A DNA stretch of 39,513 bases from Phenylobacterium sp. (GTDB lineage: Bacteria; Pseudomonadota; Alphaproteobacteria; Caulobacterales; Caulobacteraceae): contig NZ_JANXWD010000096.1 in NCBI RefSeq assembly GCF_025351295.1, positions 1-39,513 on the forward strand. Direction: 5' to 3'. Positions 1 through 7,586 of this stretch are shown piece by piece. The translations under genes and the position numbers were made by a program. Under the pieces are notes generated by a model. That model saw nothing but the letters and a program-made list of their open reading frames with translations. It made no database searches and had not been told where the DNA came from. The stretch's first letter is position 1. Every line of letters starts with the position of its first letter.

Positions 1-50
1 ATGTCCTGGTGGGCCTGGGCGAAGCGGTCGGCGAAGGTAGCGGCATCCAT
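1..50 (-). CDS. 5' end of a divergent gene (partial, runs off the left edge)
   Basis: Reading leftward from an ATG at 48-50, the strand is open to the edge and gives MDAATFADRFAQAHQD. Nearly every codon ends in G or C, as in the neighbouring genes, which suggests real coding sequence. No clear ribosome binding site precedes the ATG. Only 16 residues are visible, so no function can be assigned. It would be divergent from thiD, leaving a 76-bp shared upstream region at 51-126. Confidence 0.4.
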   Translation of the reverse strand, partial: MDAATFADRFAQAHQD

Positions 51-126
51 GGGCGCAAGGTTGGCGGCGATCCGATGCTTCGTAAATCCCGATGCAAATC
101 GGCGCGCCGCGCGCTATCGCCTGCCC

Positions 127-927
127 ATGCCGCCACTGGGCCGAGTCCTGATCATCGCCGGGTCCGACAGCGGAGGCGGGGCCGGCGTCCAGGCCGACAT
201 CAAGACCGTCACCGCATTGGGCGGCTATGCGGCGACCGCGATCACCGCCGTGACCGTGCAGAACACCCTGGGCGTCTCCGGCGTGCACCCGATCCCGCTG
301 GACATCGTCGAGGCCCAGGCCCGCGCGGTGCTCTCCGATATCGGCGCGGACTGCATCAAGACCGGCATGCTGGGCGACGCGGCCACGGTCGCGCTGGTCG
401 CCCGCCTGCTCGCGGACACCGGCCTGCCGGCGGTGATCGACCCGGTCATGGTCGCCAAGGGCGGCGCCGCGCTGCTGGCCCGGGCGGCGGTGGCGGCGGT
501 GCGCGACCGGCTGGTTCCGCTGGCCGCCCTGCTCACCCCCAACGCCCCGGAGGCCGAGGCCCTGACCGGCCTGGCCGTCGTCACCACCGACGACCTGCGC
601 CGGGCCGGCGAGGCCCTGCTGGCGCTGGGCGCGAAGGCGGTGCTGATGAAGGGCGGCCATGTGCCCGGCGACCGGGTCATCGACCTGCTGATCACGCCTT
701 CAGGCGAGACCGCCTTCGAGGGCGAGCGGATCGCGAGCCGCCATACCCATGGCACCGGCTGCACCCTGGCCTCGGCCTGCGCCACGGGGCTGGCCCAGGG
801 GCTGCCGCTGGTGGCGGCGGTGGCGCGGGCCTGGGACTATACCCACCAGGCGATCCTGCGCGCGCCGGGGTTCGGCGCCGGACACGGGCCGCTGGATCAC
901 GGCTGGCCGCTGCGGGGACGCACGTGA
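127..927 (+). CDS. thiD: Hydroxymethylpyrimidine/phosphomethylpyrimidine kinase
   Basis: A 266-aa ribokinase-fold kinase that phosphorylates HMP and then HMP-P in thiamine pyrophosphate synthesis; cytosolic. The N-terminus carries IIAGSDSGGGAGVQADIKT, typical of ThiD, followed by the ITAVTVQNT segment that contributes to the pyrimidine site. GHVPGD in the centre and HGTGCTLASACATGLAQG near the C-terminus form the ATP/anion-hole region with the family's conserved Cys. Length fits the family (about 265). The reading frame is open back to base 1, but homology begins at the ATG at 127, so I choose that start although its ribosome site is weak. The stop overlaps the next start by two bases, so the two are probably cotranscribed. 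Confidence 0.93.
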   Translation: MPPLGRVLIIAGSDSGGGAGVQADIKTVTALGGYAATAITAVTVQNTLGVSGVHPIPLDIVEAQARAVLSDIGADCIKTGMLGDAATVALVARLLADTGLPAVIDPVMVAKGGAALLARAAVAAVRDRLVPLAALLTPNAPEAEALTGLAVVTTDDLRRAGEALLALGAKAVLMKGGHVPGDRVIDLLITPSGETAFEGERIASRHTHGTGCTLASACATGLAQGLPLVAAVARAWDYTHQAILRAPGFGAGHGPLDHGWPLRGRT

Positions 928-1496
928 GCGACGATCTGGAGAGCCGGCTGACCGCCATCCTGCGCCGGTCGCAGCCGCTGATGCAGGTGCTGACGACGCT
1001 CCGCGACCTGGACCTGCCGGACTGGATGGTCTTCTCGGGCGCCGTCTACCAGCGGGTGTTCAACCACCAGACCGGCCGCCCGCTGGACTATGGGATCAAG
1101 GACTACGACGTCGCCTATTTCGACGCCTCCGACACCGCCTACGAGGCCGAGGACGTGGTGATCCGCCGGGTCGCCGCCGCCTTCGACCCGCCGCTGCGCG
1201 AGATGGTCGAGGTGCGCAACCAGGCCCGGGTCCACCTGTGGTTCGAGGACAAGTTCGCCGAGCCCTATCCGCCGCTGGCCGACAGCGCCGAGGCCCTGAC
1301 CCGCTTCGTCAGCCCGGTGTTCGCGGTCGGCGTTAAGCTGGAGCCGGACGACCGGCTCGCCGTCTTCGCCCCCTTCGGCCTGGAGGACCTGTTCGCCCTG
1401 CGCATGCGCCACAACGAGGCCCGCCGCAGCCCCAATTTCGGCCGCGTGGCCGACCGCGCCAAGGCCCGCTGGCTGGAGCTGGAGGTCCTGGGCTAG
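924..1496 (+). CDS. Nucleotidyltransferase family protein (DUF925-like)
   Basis: A 190-aa protein starting at GTG 924, overlapping the thiD stop (GTGA arrangement), which implies translational coupling. The sequence has the look of the NTP_transf_6/DUF925 family: an N-terminal helix, then FSGAVYQRVFN and GIKDYDVAYFDASD (about residues 37-70), where the acidic residues D60, D62 and D67 are candidate metal ligands. The C-terminal half contains FGLEDLFALRMRHN and a KARW motif before the end, also typical of the family. Substrate is unknown. Nothing in the sequence ties it to thiamine beyond its position. An unrelated frame is open much further upstream but overlaps thiD and is not coding. Confidence 0.8.
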   Translation: MSDDLESRLTAILRRSQPLMQVLTTLRDLDLPDWMVFSGAVYQRVFNHQTGRPLDYGIKDYDVAYFDASDTAYEAEDVVIRRVAAAFDPPLREMVEVRNQARVHLWFEDKFAEPYPPLADSAEALTRFVSPVFAVGVKLEPDDRLAVFAPFGLEDLFALRMRHNEARRSPNFGRVADRAKARWLELEVLG

Positions 1497-1606
1497 TCCC
1501 GTAGCGCCCGTCGCCGCGCCGAGAGCGGTCCGCCGCGCTGCAACTGGCCCTTGCCGGCCGGCGCCGGAAACGCAATTCCCGGGTCGCACGAGCCGGGAGG
1601 CCAGCC

Positions 1607-2425
1607 ATGCGCCAGTGGACCGTCGACGCCTTTGCCGCCCAGCCGTTCCGCGGCAATCCGGCCTGCGTGGTCGAGCCCTTCGCGGCCTGGCCGCACACCG
1701 CCTGGATGCAGGCTCTGGCCGCCGAGAACAACCAGGCCGAGACGGCGTTCCTGCTGGCCACCGCCGACCCCGGCCGCTTCGGCCTGCGCTGGTTCACCCC
1801 GACAATGGAGGTTCCGCTGTGCGGCCACGCCACCCTGGCCTCGGGCCATGTCCTGCTGGGCGAGATCGGCGTCGCCGTCGATGCGCTCACCTTCGACACC
1901 CGGTCCGGGCCGTTGAGCGTGCGGCGCGCGGGCGAGGGCTATGAGATGGATTTCCCGGGCCAGCCGCCGGCGCGGGTCGATATCCCCGCCGGCCTCGCCC
2001 ACGCCCTGGGCGCGACGCCGACCGAGGTCTGGGCCGGGCCCTATCTGGTCGCCCTGTTCGACGACGAGGCGACGGTGCGCGCGCTGGCGCCCGACCTGGC
2101 CGCCCTGAAGTCGATCGGCGAGGCGGCGACCGGCGCGCGCGGCAATATCGGCGTCGCGGCCCCGGCGCGAGCGGGCGCGGACCACGACGTGGTCGACCGG
2201 TTCTTCGCGCCCGGGTCGGGCATTCCGGAGGATCCGACCACGGGCTCTCTCCACTGCATCCTGACGCCGCTGTTCGCCGGCAAGCTGGGCCGCGCCACGA
2301 TCCGCTTCCACCAGGCCTATCCCGGTCGCGGCGGCGACCTGGAATGTGTCCACGCCGGCGACCGGGTGCTGATCCGCGGCCGCGCCGTCACCGTGGTCGA
2401 AGGCCGCCTGCGGCTTCAGGCCTGA
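1607..2425 (+). CDS. PhzF family isomerase-like protein
   Basis: A 272-aa protein of the PhzF/diaminopimelate-epimerase fold. It has the two family halves: an N-terminal part with FRGNPACVV and ENNQAETAF, where E45 matches the catalytic glutamate of PhzF, and [15 protein letters not shown]; and a C-terminal part with [15 protein letters not shown]. These are the family's substrate-pocket signatures. No other phenazine genes are present, so it is probably a general isomerase of unknown substrate and not a phenazine enzyme. GGGAGG lies 8 bases before the ATG. It stands alone, 110 bp after the nucleotidyltransferase gene, and is followed at once by a terminator hairpin. Confidence 0.9.
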   Translation: MRQWTVDAFAAQPFRGNPACVVEPFAAWPHTAWMQALAAENNQAETAFLLATADPGRFGLRWFTPTMEVPLCGHATLASGHVLLGEIGVAVDALTFDTRSGPLSVRRAGEGYEMDFPGQPPARVDIPAGLAHALGATPTEVWAGPYLVALFDDEATVRALAPDLAALKSIGEAATGARGNIGVAAPARAGADHDVVDRFFAPGSGIPEDPTTGSLHCILTPLFAGKLGRATIRFHQAYPGRGGDLECVHAGDRVLIRGRAVTVVEGRLRLQA

Positions 2426-2427
2426 CG

Positions 2428-2456
2428 AAAGGCGCTCCGGATCTCCGAAGCGCCTT
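2428..2456 (+). terminator. Intrinsic terminator after the PhzF-family gene
   Basis: Just after the stop at 2423-2425, AAGGCGCTCCGGA and TCCGAAGCGCCTT form a 13-bp stem with one C-A mismatch and a 2-base loop, ending in CTTCCTG. The U-run is short, but the position and the symmetry fit a terminator that could also serve the converging gene on the other strand. Confidence 0.65.
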
Positions 2457-2512
2457 CCTGCCGCGAAGGGCGGGCGTCAGTCGATGTCCGGCCCGGTCGT
2501 CGGCCGGCCGCA

Positions 2513-2992
2513 TTAGCGGCGGTTGGCGTATTCCTGGTTCCGCACGCGGCCTTCGAGACTCAGTTCCAGGAGGCCGAGGCGACGGTTGAGCTCCGCGCGT
2601 TCATAGCGGTCGATGCCGTTGGCGCTGAAGGCCAGCTTCTGGCGGTCGATCGAATAGACGCCGCCCTGCAGCTTCTTCAGCTCGCGGTGTGACAGCAGCC
2701 CCTGGCGGTCGGCGACCTCGATCCGCCGCTGGATCTGCGCCTCGCGGCGGTCGATCTCGGCGGCGCCGCGGTCCCAGCGACCCTGATCGGACCGGTTCTG
2801 GTCGGGCCGGCTCTGGTCGTAGCCGCGGTGTTCGTCGCCGCGCTGGCCGTACTGGTCCTGCTCGTAGCGCGGCGGGTCACGACGTCCATAGTCCTGGCCA
2901 TAAGACTGGGCTGCGGCGGGGGCGGCGATCGCCGCGACGGCGGTGGCGGCAGCCAGGGCGGCGAAGATCGCCTTGGTGTTCAGGGTCTTCAT
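2513..2992 (-). CDS. Small secreted Arg/Asp/Gln-rich protein, unknown function
   Basis: A 159-aa protein with a clear Sec signal peptide (MKTLNTK, a hydrophobic Ala-rich stretch, then APAAAQ as likely cleavage site near residue 29). Residues 30-75 are low-complexity and rich in Tyr, Asp, Gln and Arg (repeats of the type YGQ, RPDQNRSDQG). The C-terminal half is predicted helical, with repeated Arg/Glu patterns (IDRREAQIQRRIEVADRQG, LNRRLGLLELSLEG). I do not recognise a named family; similar periplasmic proteins occur in Caulobacterales. The frame is open 20 codons further upstream, but the ATG at 2992 starts the signal peptide and has GGAG 9 bases before it. It follows the hybrid kinase on the same strand with a 138-bp gap. 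Confidence 0.75.
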   Translation of the reverse strand: MKTLNTKAIFAALAAATAVAAIAAPAAAQSYGQDYGRRDPPRYEQDQYGQRGDEHRGYDQSRPDQNRSDQGRWDRGAAEIDRREAQIQRRIEVADRQGLLSHRELKKLQGGVYSIDRQKLAFSANGIDRYERAELNRRLGLLELSLEGRVRNQEYANRR

Positions 2993-3094
2993 GTTCGGGT
3001 CTCCAGATCCGTGGTCGGCTGGGAGCCGGCCTTGCGAAGAGGAGATAAACACCCGCAGCCTGTATTGGTTCTGAGGCCCGCAGTCCGGTCCGGT

Positions 3095-3119
3095 TCACCT
3101 AGGTGACGTCGCTGTCACC
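3095..3119. promoter_or_regulatory. Overlapping palindromes between the kinase and the small secreted protein
   Basis: TCACCTAGGTGA (3095-3106) is a perfect 12-bp palindrome. GGTGAC at 3102-3107 can instead pair with GTCACC at 3114-3119 across a 6-base loop, so two mutually exclusive hairpins or three alternating half-sites exist. It lies in the 138-bp gap upstream of the gene starting at 2992. It may be an operator or an attenuator-like switch; this is inference. Confidence 0.35.
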
Positions 3120-3130
3120 TTGGCGGCGCC

Positions 3131-5062
3131 TCAGGCCGCGGCGCCCGCCTCGGCCTGGGCGGGGCTGATCCTGTCGGTGGCGGCGGCCTGGAGCACGCCG
3201 GAAATCGCGTCGTAGAGCTTGGCGATCTCGATCGGCTTGGCCACGTGGGCATCCATGCCGACCGCCAGGTATTCCTCGACCTGATGGGTCAGGGCGTTGG
3301 CGGTCAGCGCCACGATCGGGGTGCGACGGCGCCCGGTGGCGGCCTCGGCGCCACGGATGGCGGCGGCGGCGCTGATGCCGTCCATCACCGGCATCTGGAT
3401 ATCCATCAGGATGAGGTCGTAGGTCCCGGTGCGCCAGGCCTCCACGGCCTCCTTGCCGTCCGGCACGATATGCACGTCGATGCCCAGCGAGCTCAGGACG
3501 GCGGCCAGCACCTGCCGGTTGGTGGGATTGTCCTCGGCCGCCAGCAGGCGCAGGTCGCCGTCGCCGCCGCCCGGCGTCGCATCGGCGGCCTGTGCCGACA
3601 CCGGCCGGCCGCGTTCCAGCGGCAGCTCGACGGTGAAGGTCGCGCCGTGGCCCTCGCGGCTTTCCACGTCGATGGAGCCGCCCATCATCTGGGTCAGCTC
3701 GCGGCAGATCGCCAGGCCGAGGCCCGTGCCGCCGAACCGGCGGGTGGCGGAGTTGTCGGCCTGGGTGAATTTCTCGAACAGGGCGGGCAGCTTTTCGGGG
3801 GCGATACCGACGCCCGTGTCGCTGACCACCATCCGCAGGCAGCCGGCCGCACTGACGTCCACTCGCGCCGAGATCGCGCCCTGCGGCGTGAACTTGATGG
3901 CGTTGGAGAGCAGGTTGCCGACGATCTGGCGCAGCCGGTCGGCGTCGCCGCGCCACCAGCCCTCGGCCGTCTCGGCGACCTCGAAGCTGAAGTCCAGGCC
4001 CTTGGCGGCAGCCATGACCGCAAAGTTGTCGCGCGCCTGCGCCACCATGCTGGCGATCTCGAAGTCGTCCTCGAACAGGTTGAGCTTGCCGGCCTCGATC
4101 TTCGAGAGGTCGAGCACATCGTTGAGCACGGCCAGCAGCAGCCCGCCCGAACGGCGGATCACGTCCAGCCGATCGCGCTGCACCGGGGCCAGGTCGCTCA
4201 GGGCCATCACCTCCGCCATGGCCAGCACGCCGTTCAGCGGGGTGCGGATCTCGTGGCTCATATTGGCCAGGAATTGGGTCTTCAGGACGTTGGCGGCGTT
4301 GGCGGCGTCGCGCGCCGCCTCCAGCTCGCGCATGGCGGCCTTCAGGTCGTCCTCCCGCTCGGCCAGCTTGGCCAGCAGGTGGTTGAAGCTCTCGGTCAGG
4401 CTCTGGAACAGCTCGTCGGAGGCGTCGACCTTCACCGGTGTGAAGTTGCCGCCGGCGGCCACCTCGTGCATGGCGTTCGACAGGCTCTGCACCGGCTGGA
4501 TCACCCGGTGCGCCAGGCTGCGGGCGAGGAAAAGCGCCACCCCCACCCCGCCGAACAGCAGGACGAAGGTCAACGCGATGAACTGCGGCAGCATCGGCGC
4601 CAGCGACGGCTGCTCCGCGGTCAGAGTGAACCGGCCCACTGTGCGGCCGTCCAGGACCACCGGCCGTTCGATGGTCTCAAGCGCGACGCCGGGCTTGACC
4701 GGGGCGGCGAAGCCGGCGACGCGGCGGCCGGCGGCGTCGACCACCGTGGCGGACACCACGTCCTTGCTGGCCCGCACGGCGACGATCGCCTGGCCCAGAT
4801 GGATGCGTTCGGGCGGCGCCATCGCCGGCCCCGCGACCTGGGCGGCGATCTCCGCGAGGCCTTCGTGGAAGCGGTGCGACTGGGTGCGCGCCACGGCCCA
4901 CTGCTGCAGCATGAAGGTCAGGCACGCGGCCAGCAGCACCACAACCGTGGTGACCAGGCCGACGCCCGCCACGCGCGCATGGAAGGTCGCCGTGGGGGCG
5001 TGGGCCTGCCCCTCACCGGACCGCGGCGTCGCGTCGTCTGTCGTGGCGCCCCCGGCACTCAT
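3131..5062 (-). CDS. Hybrid sensor histidine kinase with receiver domain
   Basis: A 643-aa inner-membrane two-component kinase. Layout: short cytosolic N-terminus; transmembrane helix about 31-52; periplasmic sensor region 53-157 without a recognised motif; second transmembrane helix about 158-181; HAMP about 182-235; coiled coil to about 258; HisKA with phospho-acceptor H270 in SHEIRTPLNG; HATPase with NAIKF (N387), DTGVGI (415-420) and GGTGLGL (444-450); and a C-terminal receiver with phospho-acceptor D554 in LMDIQMPVMDG and conserved K609. It has no histidine phosphotransfer domain, so it likely signals through a separate Hpt or via the receiver. No response regulator gene is adjacent. The partner and signal are unknown. 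It is divergent from the gene at 5268. Confidence 0.93.
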   Translation of the reverse strand: MSAGGATTDDATPRSGEGQAHAPTATFHARVAGVGLVTTVVVLLAACLTFMLQQWAVARTQSHRFHEGLAEIAAQVAGPAMAPPERIHLGQAIVAVRASKDVVSATVVDAAGRRVAGFAAPVKPGVALETIERPVVLDGRTVGRFTLTAEQPSLAPMLPQFIALTFVLLFGGVGVALFLARSLAHRVIQPVQSLSNAMHEVAAGGNFTPVKVDASDELFQSLTESFNHLLAKLAEREDDLKAAMRELEAARDAANAANVLKTQFLANMSHEIRTPLNGVLAMAEVMALSDLAPVQRDRLDVIRRSGGLLLAVLNDVLDLSKIEAGKLNLFEDDFEIASMVAQARDNFAVMAAAKGLDFSFEVAETAEGWWRGDADRLRQIVGNLLSNAIKFTPQGAISARVDVSAAGCLRMVVSDTGVGIAPEKLPALFEKFTQADNSATRRFGGTGLGLAICRELTQMMGGSIDVESREGHGATFTVELPLERGRPVSAQAADATPGGGDGDLRLLAAEDNPTNRQVLAAVLSSLGIDVHIVPDGKEAVEAWRTGTYDLILMDIQMPVMDGISAAAAIRGAEAATGRRRTPIVALTANALTHQVEEYLAVGMDAHVAKPIEIAKLYDAISGVLQAAATDRISPAQAEAGAAA

Positions 5063-5267
5063 GTACCCGGTAATAGGGCCACAATCCTAACGCTTCGCTT
5101 CCATGCGAGCCCCCACAACCCTGCGTCGCGCACTTGACTGTGGCTTTGGCGCCACGCGACAACTTGTGGCAGGGGAAACTTGGCTAACAACCTGTGAATG
5201 GCTTGCGTGTGTCGTAACCTCTGCTTTACCTTAACGAGTGTCGGGTAAGCTCAAGGGGATATCTAAA
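5063..5267. other. Divergent intergenic region, probable promoters
   Basis: This 205-bp gap separates the hybrid kinase (leftward) from the small helical protein (rightward) and is visibly more AT-rich towards its right end. A TTGACT at 5133-5138 and TTAA-containing stretches near 5230 look like promoter material, and I looked for a CtrA TTAA-N7-TTAA site but did not find a clean one. I cannot place start sites with confidence. Confidence 0.3.
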
Positions 5268-5603
5268 ATGGAAAAGGCATTCGTGGCCCAGCGTGTGGCC
5301 AAGAAGCTCTTCACGACTGAAGCGGCCGTTGACGGCGCGCTGGTCGAGGCGGCGGAACTGATGGGCGAAATGCTCAAGGCTCGCCAAGACGTCCACGTCT
5401 CCATGGTTTTCGCCGACGACGTGCAAGTCAAGATGATGGAAGCGATGAAGGCGCTGAGCGAAGCGCGCACCGCCATGGTCGCGGTCCATAACGAACTGAA
5501 CGAAGCCAAGCTGCGCCTCGGCGTCCGCACCAAGATGGGCGTGGAAAAGCCGCTGGAAGCCGCCGCCAAGACCGGCGCCACGGTCCTGCGAGACGTCGGC
5601 TGA
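5268..5603 (+). CDS. Small helical conserved protein, unknown function
   Basis: A 111-aa protein, predicted almost wholly alpha-helical (MEKAFVAQRVAKKLF, then long amphipathic helices), with no signal peptide, Cys or membrane segment. I recognise no named family. The start at 5268 is chosen because AAGGGGA lies 8 bases upstream; an in-frame ATG 30 bases earlier has no ribosome site and adds residues unlike the rest. The even spacing of charged and hydrophobic residues suggests a coiled-coil or bundle. Codon use is like the neighbours, with somewhat more AAG/GAA codons, suggesting good expression. The next gene begins 63 bp later, beyond a strong hairpin. Confidence 0.7.
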   Translation: MEKAFVAQRVAKKLFTTEAAVDGALVEAAELMGEMLKARQDVHVSMVFADDVQVKMMEAMKALSEARTAMVAVHNELNEAKLRLGVRTKMGVEKPLEAAAKTGATVLRDVG

Positions 5604-5631
5604 TCCTCGACCTTTCGAGACATTAACTATG

Positions 5632-5663
5632 GCTGCACCCCTTAGGCATCTAAGGGGTGCAGC
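5632..5663 (+). promoter_or_regulatory. Perfect 13-bp hairpin that sequesters the ribosome binding site of the next gene
   Basis: GCTGCACCCCTTA (5632-5644) and TAAGGGGTGCAGC (5651-5663) are exact inverted repeats with a 6-base loop GGCATC. The right arm contains AAGGGG at 5652-5657, 9 bases before the ATG at 5667, which is the only good Shine-Dalgarno for that gene. No U-run follows, so it does not look like a standard terminator. It probably controls translation of the downstream membrane protein or shields the upstream mRNA end. Confidence 0.6.
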
Positions 5664-5666
5664 ATA

Positions 5667-6119
5667 ATGTCGTCCTACGCCCTCGCCATCGTTGTGCTGG
5701 TCTTCAGCCTGGCATCCTGTGTTTTCGCCTTTGCGAAGGGGGGAACGCAGGAGCGGATCGGTGCGGCCATCATCCTGGCCAACCTTCTGGCGACGGCGGC
5801 CAATGAAACGCTCCTGCGGGATCAACGCATTTTGCTGGCGATCGACGGGGTCACCGCCTTGGCGCTCCTGCCGCTGACCCTGCGTTACGCCAGCGGCTGG
5901 CTTGGCGCCATCATGTTGCTGTACGGGGCCCAATTCGCGTTGCACGCCTTTTATTTCGTGCTTGAGCGTTCCAAGGACCTGCTCCACGTGGCGATCAACA
6001 ACGTGAACTTCTTCGCGATCAGCCTGTGCCTCGCGGGCGGCACCGCCTTGGCATGGCGCAAGCGCGCGCGACGCGCACGGGTGGCCGGTTCCGCGGCCGC
6101 CAGACCCTCCGCGACCTAG
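5667..6119 (+). CDS. Small integral membrane protein, unknown function
   Basis: A 150-aa protein with about four hydrophobic helices (about 4-22, 31-48, 54-72 or 76-96, and 108-128) and a strongly basic C-terminal tail ([13 protein letters not shown]), which predicts the tail on the cytosolic side. I recognise no family. The start at 5667 places the first helix at the very N-terminus and has AAGGGG at the right distance, but that element lies inside a perfect hairpin. Codon use is less GC-biased than in flanking genes in its first 150 codons. It ends 122 bp before serC, whose leader may lie in that gap. Confidence 0.7.
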   Translation: MSSYALAIVVLVFSLASCVFAFAKGGTQERIGAAIILANLLATAANETLLRDQRILLAIDGVTALALLPLTLRYASGWLGAIMLLYGAQFALHAFYFVLERSKDLLHVAINNVNFFAISLCLAGGTALAWRKRARRARVAGSAAARPSAT

Positions 6120-6140
6120 CGTCGCTCAACGCAGCCTCAG

Positions 6141-6241
6141 AAAACTTCCGCTTGCGCTGCGGCGCAAACCCGGGCCTTTGGCGCGCGGGCCACGCCCTCC
6201 CAACGGGGCGCTGCTCATCTGTAAGGATGGGAGACACTGCT
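6141..6241 (+). promoter_or_regulatory. Structured serC 5' leader (candidate serC RNA motif region)
   Basis: Upstream of serC are two clear hairpins: TTGCGC-TGCG-GCGCAA (6152-6167) and CGCCC-N8-GGGCG (6193-6210), followed by GGGAG at 6229-6233 as ribosome site. A conserved leader named the serC motif has been described for alphaproteobacterial serC genes (Corbino and colleagues). I cannot recall its consensus well enough to claim a match, so position and structure are the only support. Confidence 0.4.
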
Positions 6242-7426
6242 ATGACCACCCCCTCGAGTCTGGTTGGGCCGATGCCGGCCATGCGCCCGGCGCGTCCAGA
6301 ATTCTCTTCCGGCCCCTGCGCCAAGCGCCCCGGCTGGTCCCCTGAAAACCTGAGCAGCGCCGTGCTCGGCCGATCGCATCGGTCGAAACCGGGCAAGGCG
6401 CGCCTGAAGACCGCCATCGACCGCACCCGCGACCTGCTGGGCGTGCCGGACGACTTCCTAGTAGGCATCGTCCCCGGCTCCGACACCGGCGCCGTCGAGA
6501 TGGCCATCTGGTCGATGCTGGGTCCCAAGCCGGTGCAGCTGCTGGCCTTCGAAAGCTTCGGCAAGGACTGGGTCACCGACGTGGTGAAGCAGCTGAAGCT
6601 CGATGCAGAGGTGCTGGACGCGCCCTATGGCCAGCTGCCGGACCTGACCAGGGTCAGCCCCGACGCCGACCTGGTGTTCACCTGGAACGGCACTACCTCG
6701 GGTGTGCGCGTGCCCAACGCCGACTTCATCTCCGCCGACCGGACCGGGGTGGTGATCTGCGACGCCACCTCGGCCGCCTTCGCCCAGCCCTTGGACTGGG
6801 CCAAGCTGGATGCCGTGACCTTCTCCTGGCAGAAGGCGCTGGGCGGCGAGGCGGCCCACGGCGTCCTGATCCTGTCGCCCCGCGCGGTGGCGCGGCTGGA
6901 GAGCTACAGCCCACCCTGGCCGATGCCCAAGCTGTTCCGCATGACCAAAGGCGGCAAGGTGAACCTCGAGATCTTCGAGGGGGCCACCATCAACACGCCG
7001 TCCATGCTGTGCGTCGAGGACTACCTGGACGCCCTCGGATGGGCCGCCAGGATCGGCGGCCTGGCCGAACTTCAACGCCGCGCCGACGCCAACCTGGCGG
7101 TGCTGGAAGCCTGGACGCAGCGCGCGCCCTGGGCCGCCTTCCTGGCCGAGGATCCCGACACCCGCTCCAATACCTCGGTCTGCCTGAAGGTGATCGACCC
7201 GCGGGTGACGGCCCTGTCCGAGGACGCCCAGGCCGACTTTGCCAAGAAGCTGGCCTCGCTGCTCGAGAAGGAAGGCGTCGCCCTTGACGTCGGCGGCTAC
7301 CGTGACGCCCCTCCGGGCCTGCGGATCTGGTGCGGCGCCACGGTCGATACCTCCGACCTCGACGCCCTCACCCCCTGGCTCGACTGGGCCTTCGCCGCCG
7401 TCATCGCCGACCTGGCTATCGCCTAA
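6242..7426 (+). CDS. serC: Phosphoserine aminotransferase
   Basis: A 394-aa PLP enzyme converting 3-phosphohydroxypyruvate and glutamate to phosphoserine and 2-oxoglutarate, the second step of serine synthesis; cytosolic. The [12 protein letters not shown] motif near residue 21, the [10 protein letters not shown] segment (146-155), [14 protein letters not shown], and the PLP lysine K198 in [15 protein letters not shown] mark SerC of the alphaproteobacterial/archaeal class rather than the E. coli class. Start: ATG 6242 has GGGAG 8 bases upstream; an in-frame ATG at 6227 has poor spacing. The frame is open further back but overlaps the preceding gene. serA follows 160 bp later, across a palindromic repeat pair, so the two form an interrupted operon. 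Confidence 0.94.
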   Translation: MTTPSSLVGPMPAMRPARPEFSSGPCAKRPGWSPENLSSAVLGRSHRSKPGKARLKTAIDRTRDLLGVPDDFLVGIVPGSDTGAVEMAIWSMLGPKPVQLLAFESFGKDWVTDVVKQLKLDAEVLDAPYGQLPDLTRVSPDADLVFTWNGTTSGVRVPNADFISADRTGVVICDATSAAFAQPLDWAKLDAVTFSWQKALGGEAAHGVLILSPRAVARLESYSPPWPMPKLFRMTKGGKVNLEIFEGATINTPSMLCVEDYLDALGWAARIGGLAELQRRADANLAVLEAWTQRAPWAAFLAEDPDTRSNTSVCLKVIDPRVTALSEDAQADFAKKLASLLEKEGVALDVGGYRDAPPGLRIWCGATVDTSDLDALTPWLDWAFAAVIADLAIA

Positions 7427-7441
7427 CCCAACATTCACCCG

Positions 7442-7562
7442 CTCATCCCGGCGAAGGCCGGGACCCAGATCTCAAATCCTTGAGGGTGACTGGACTGGCT
7501 CGGCGCTCCTAGAGCCCACCTCAGAGCCATCCCATCTGGGTCCCGGCCTTCGCCGGGATGAG
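7442..7562. repeat. REP-like inverted pair between serC and serA
   Basis: Two 29-base copies face each other: 7442-7470 begins CTCATCCCGGCGAAGGCCGG and 7534-7562 is its exact reverse complement. Each copy is itself a hairpin (CCCGGC-GAA-GGCCGGG type) with tails TCAT and ACCCAGAT. The 63-bp centre is not conserved elsewhere in the window. Further members of this repeat family are at 23322, 25265 and 34623. The pair sits inside the serC-serA unit and could fold into a long stem that affects readthrough or mRNA stability. Confidence 0.85.
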
Positions 7563-7586
7563 CGGAGCAAAACAGAGAGACCTCAC

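Noticed and set aside
9..923. Extension of the nucleotidyltransferase-family frame upstream through thiD
   Set aside because: The upstream residues are low-complexity Arg/Gly/Pro and overlap thiD; homology begins at the GTG 924.
3245..5137. Long plus-strand frames opposite the hybrid kinase
   Set aside because: The translated products are Arg/His/Gly-rich with no domain; the minus strand holds a full kinase with every catalytic motif.
5063..5267. A CtrA box (TTAA-N7-TTAA) upstream of the helical 111-aa protein
   Set aside because: Half-sites were seen but no correctly spaced full site.
7442..7562. CRISPR-like repeats in the REP pairs
   Set aside because: Only one inverted pair per site, no array of regular spacers, and no cas genes.
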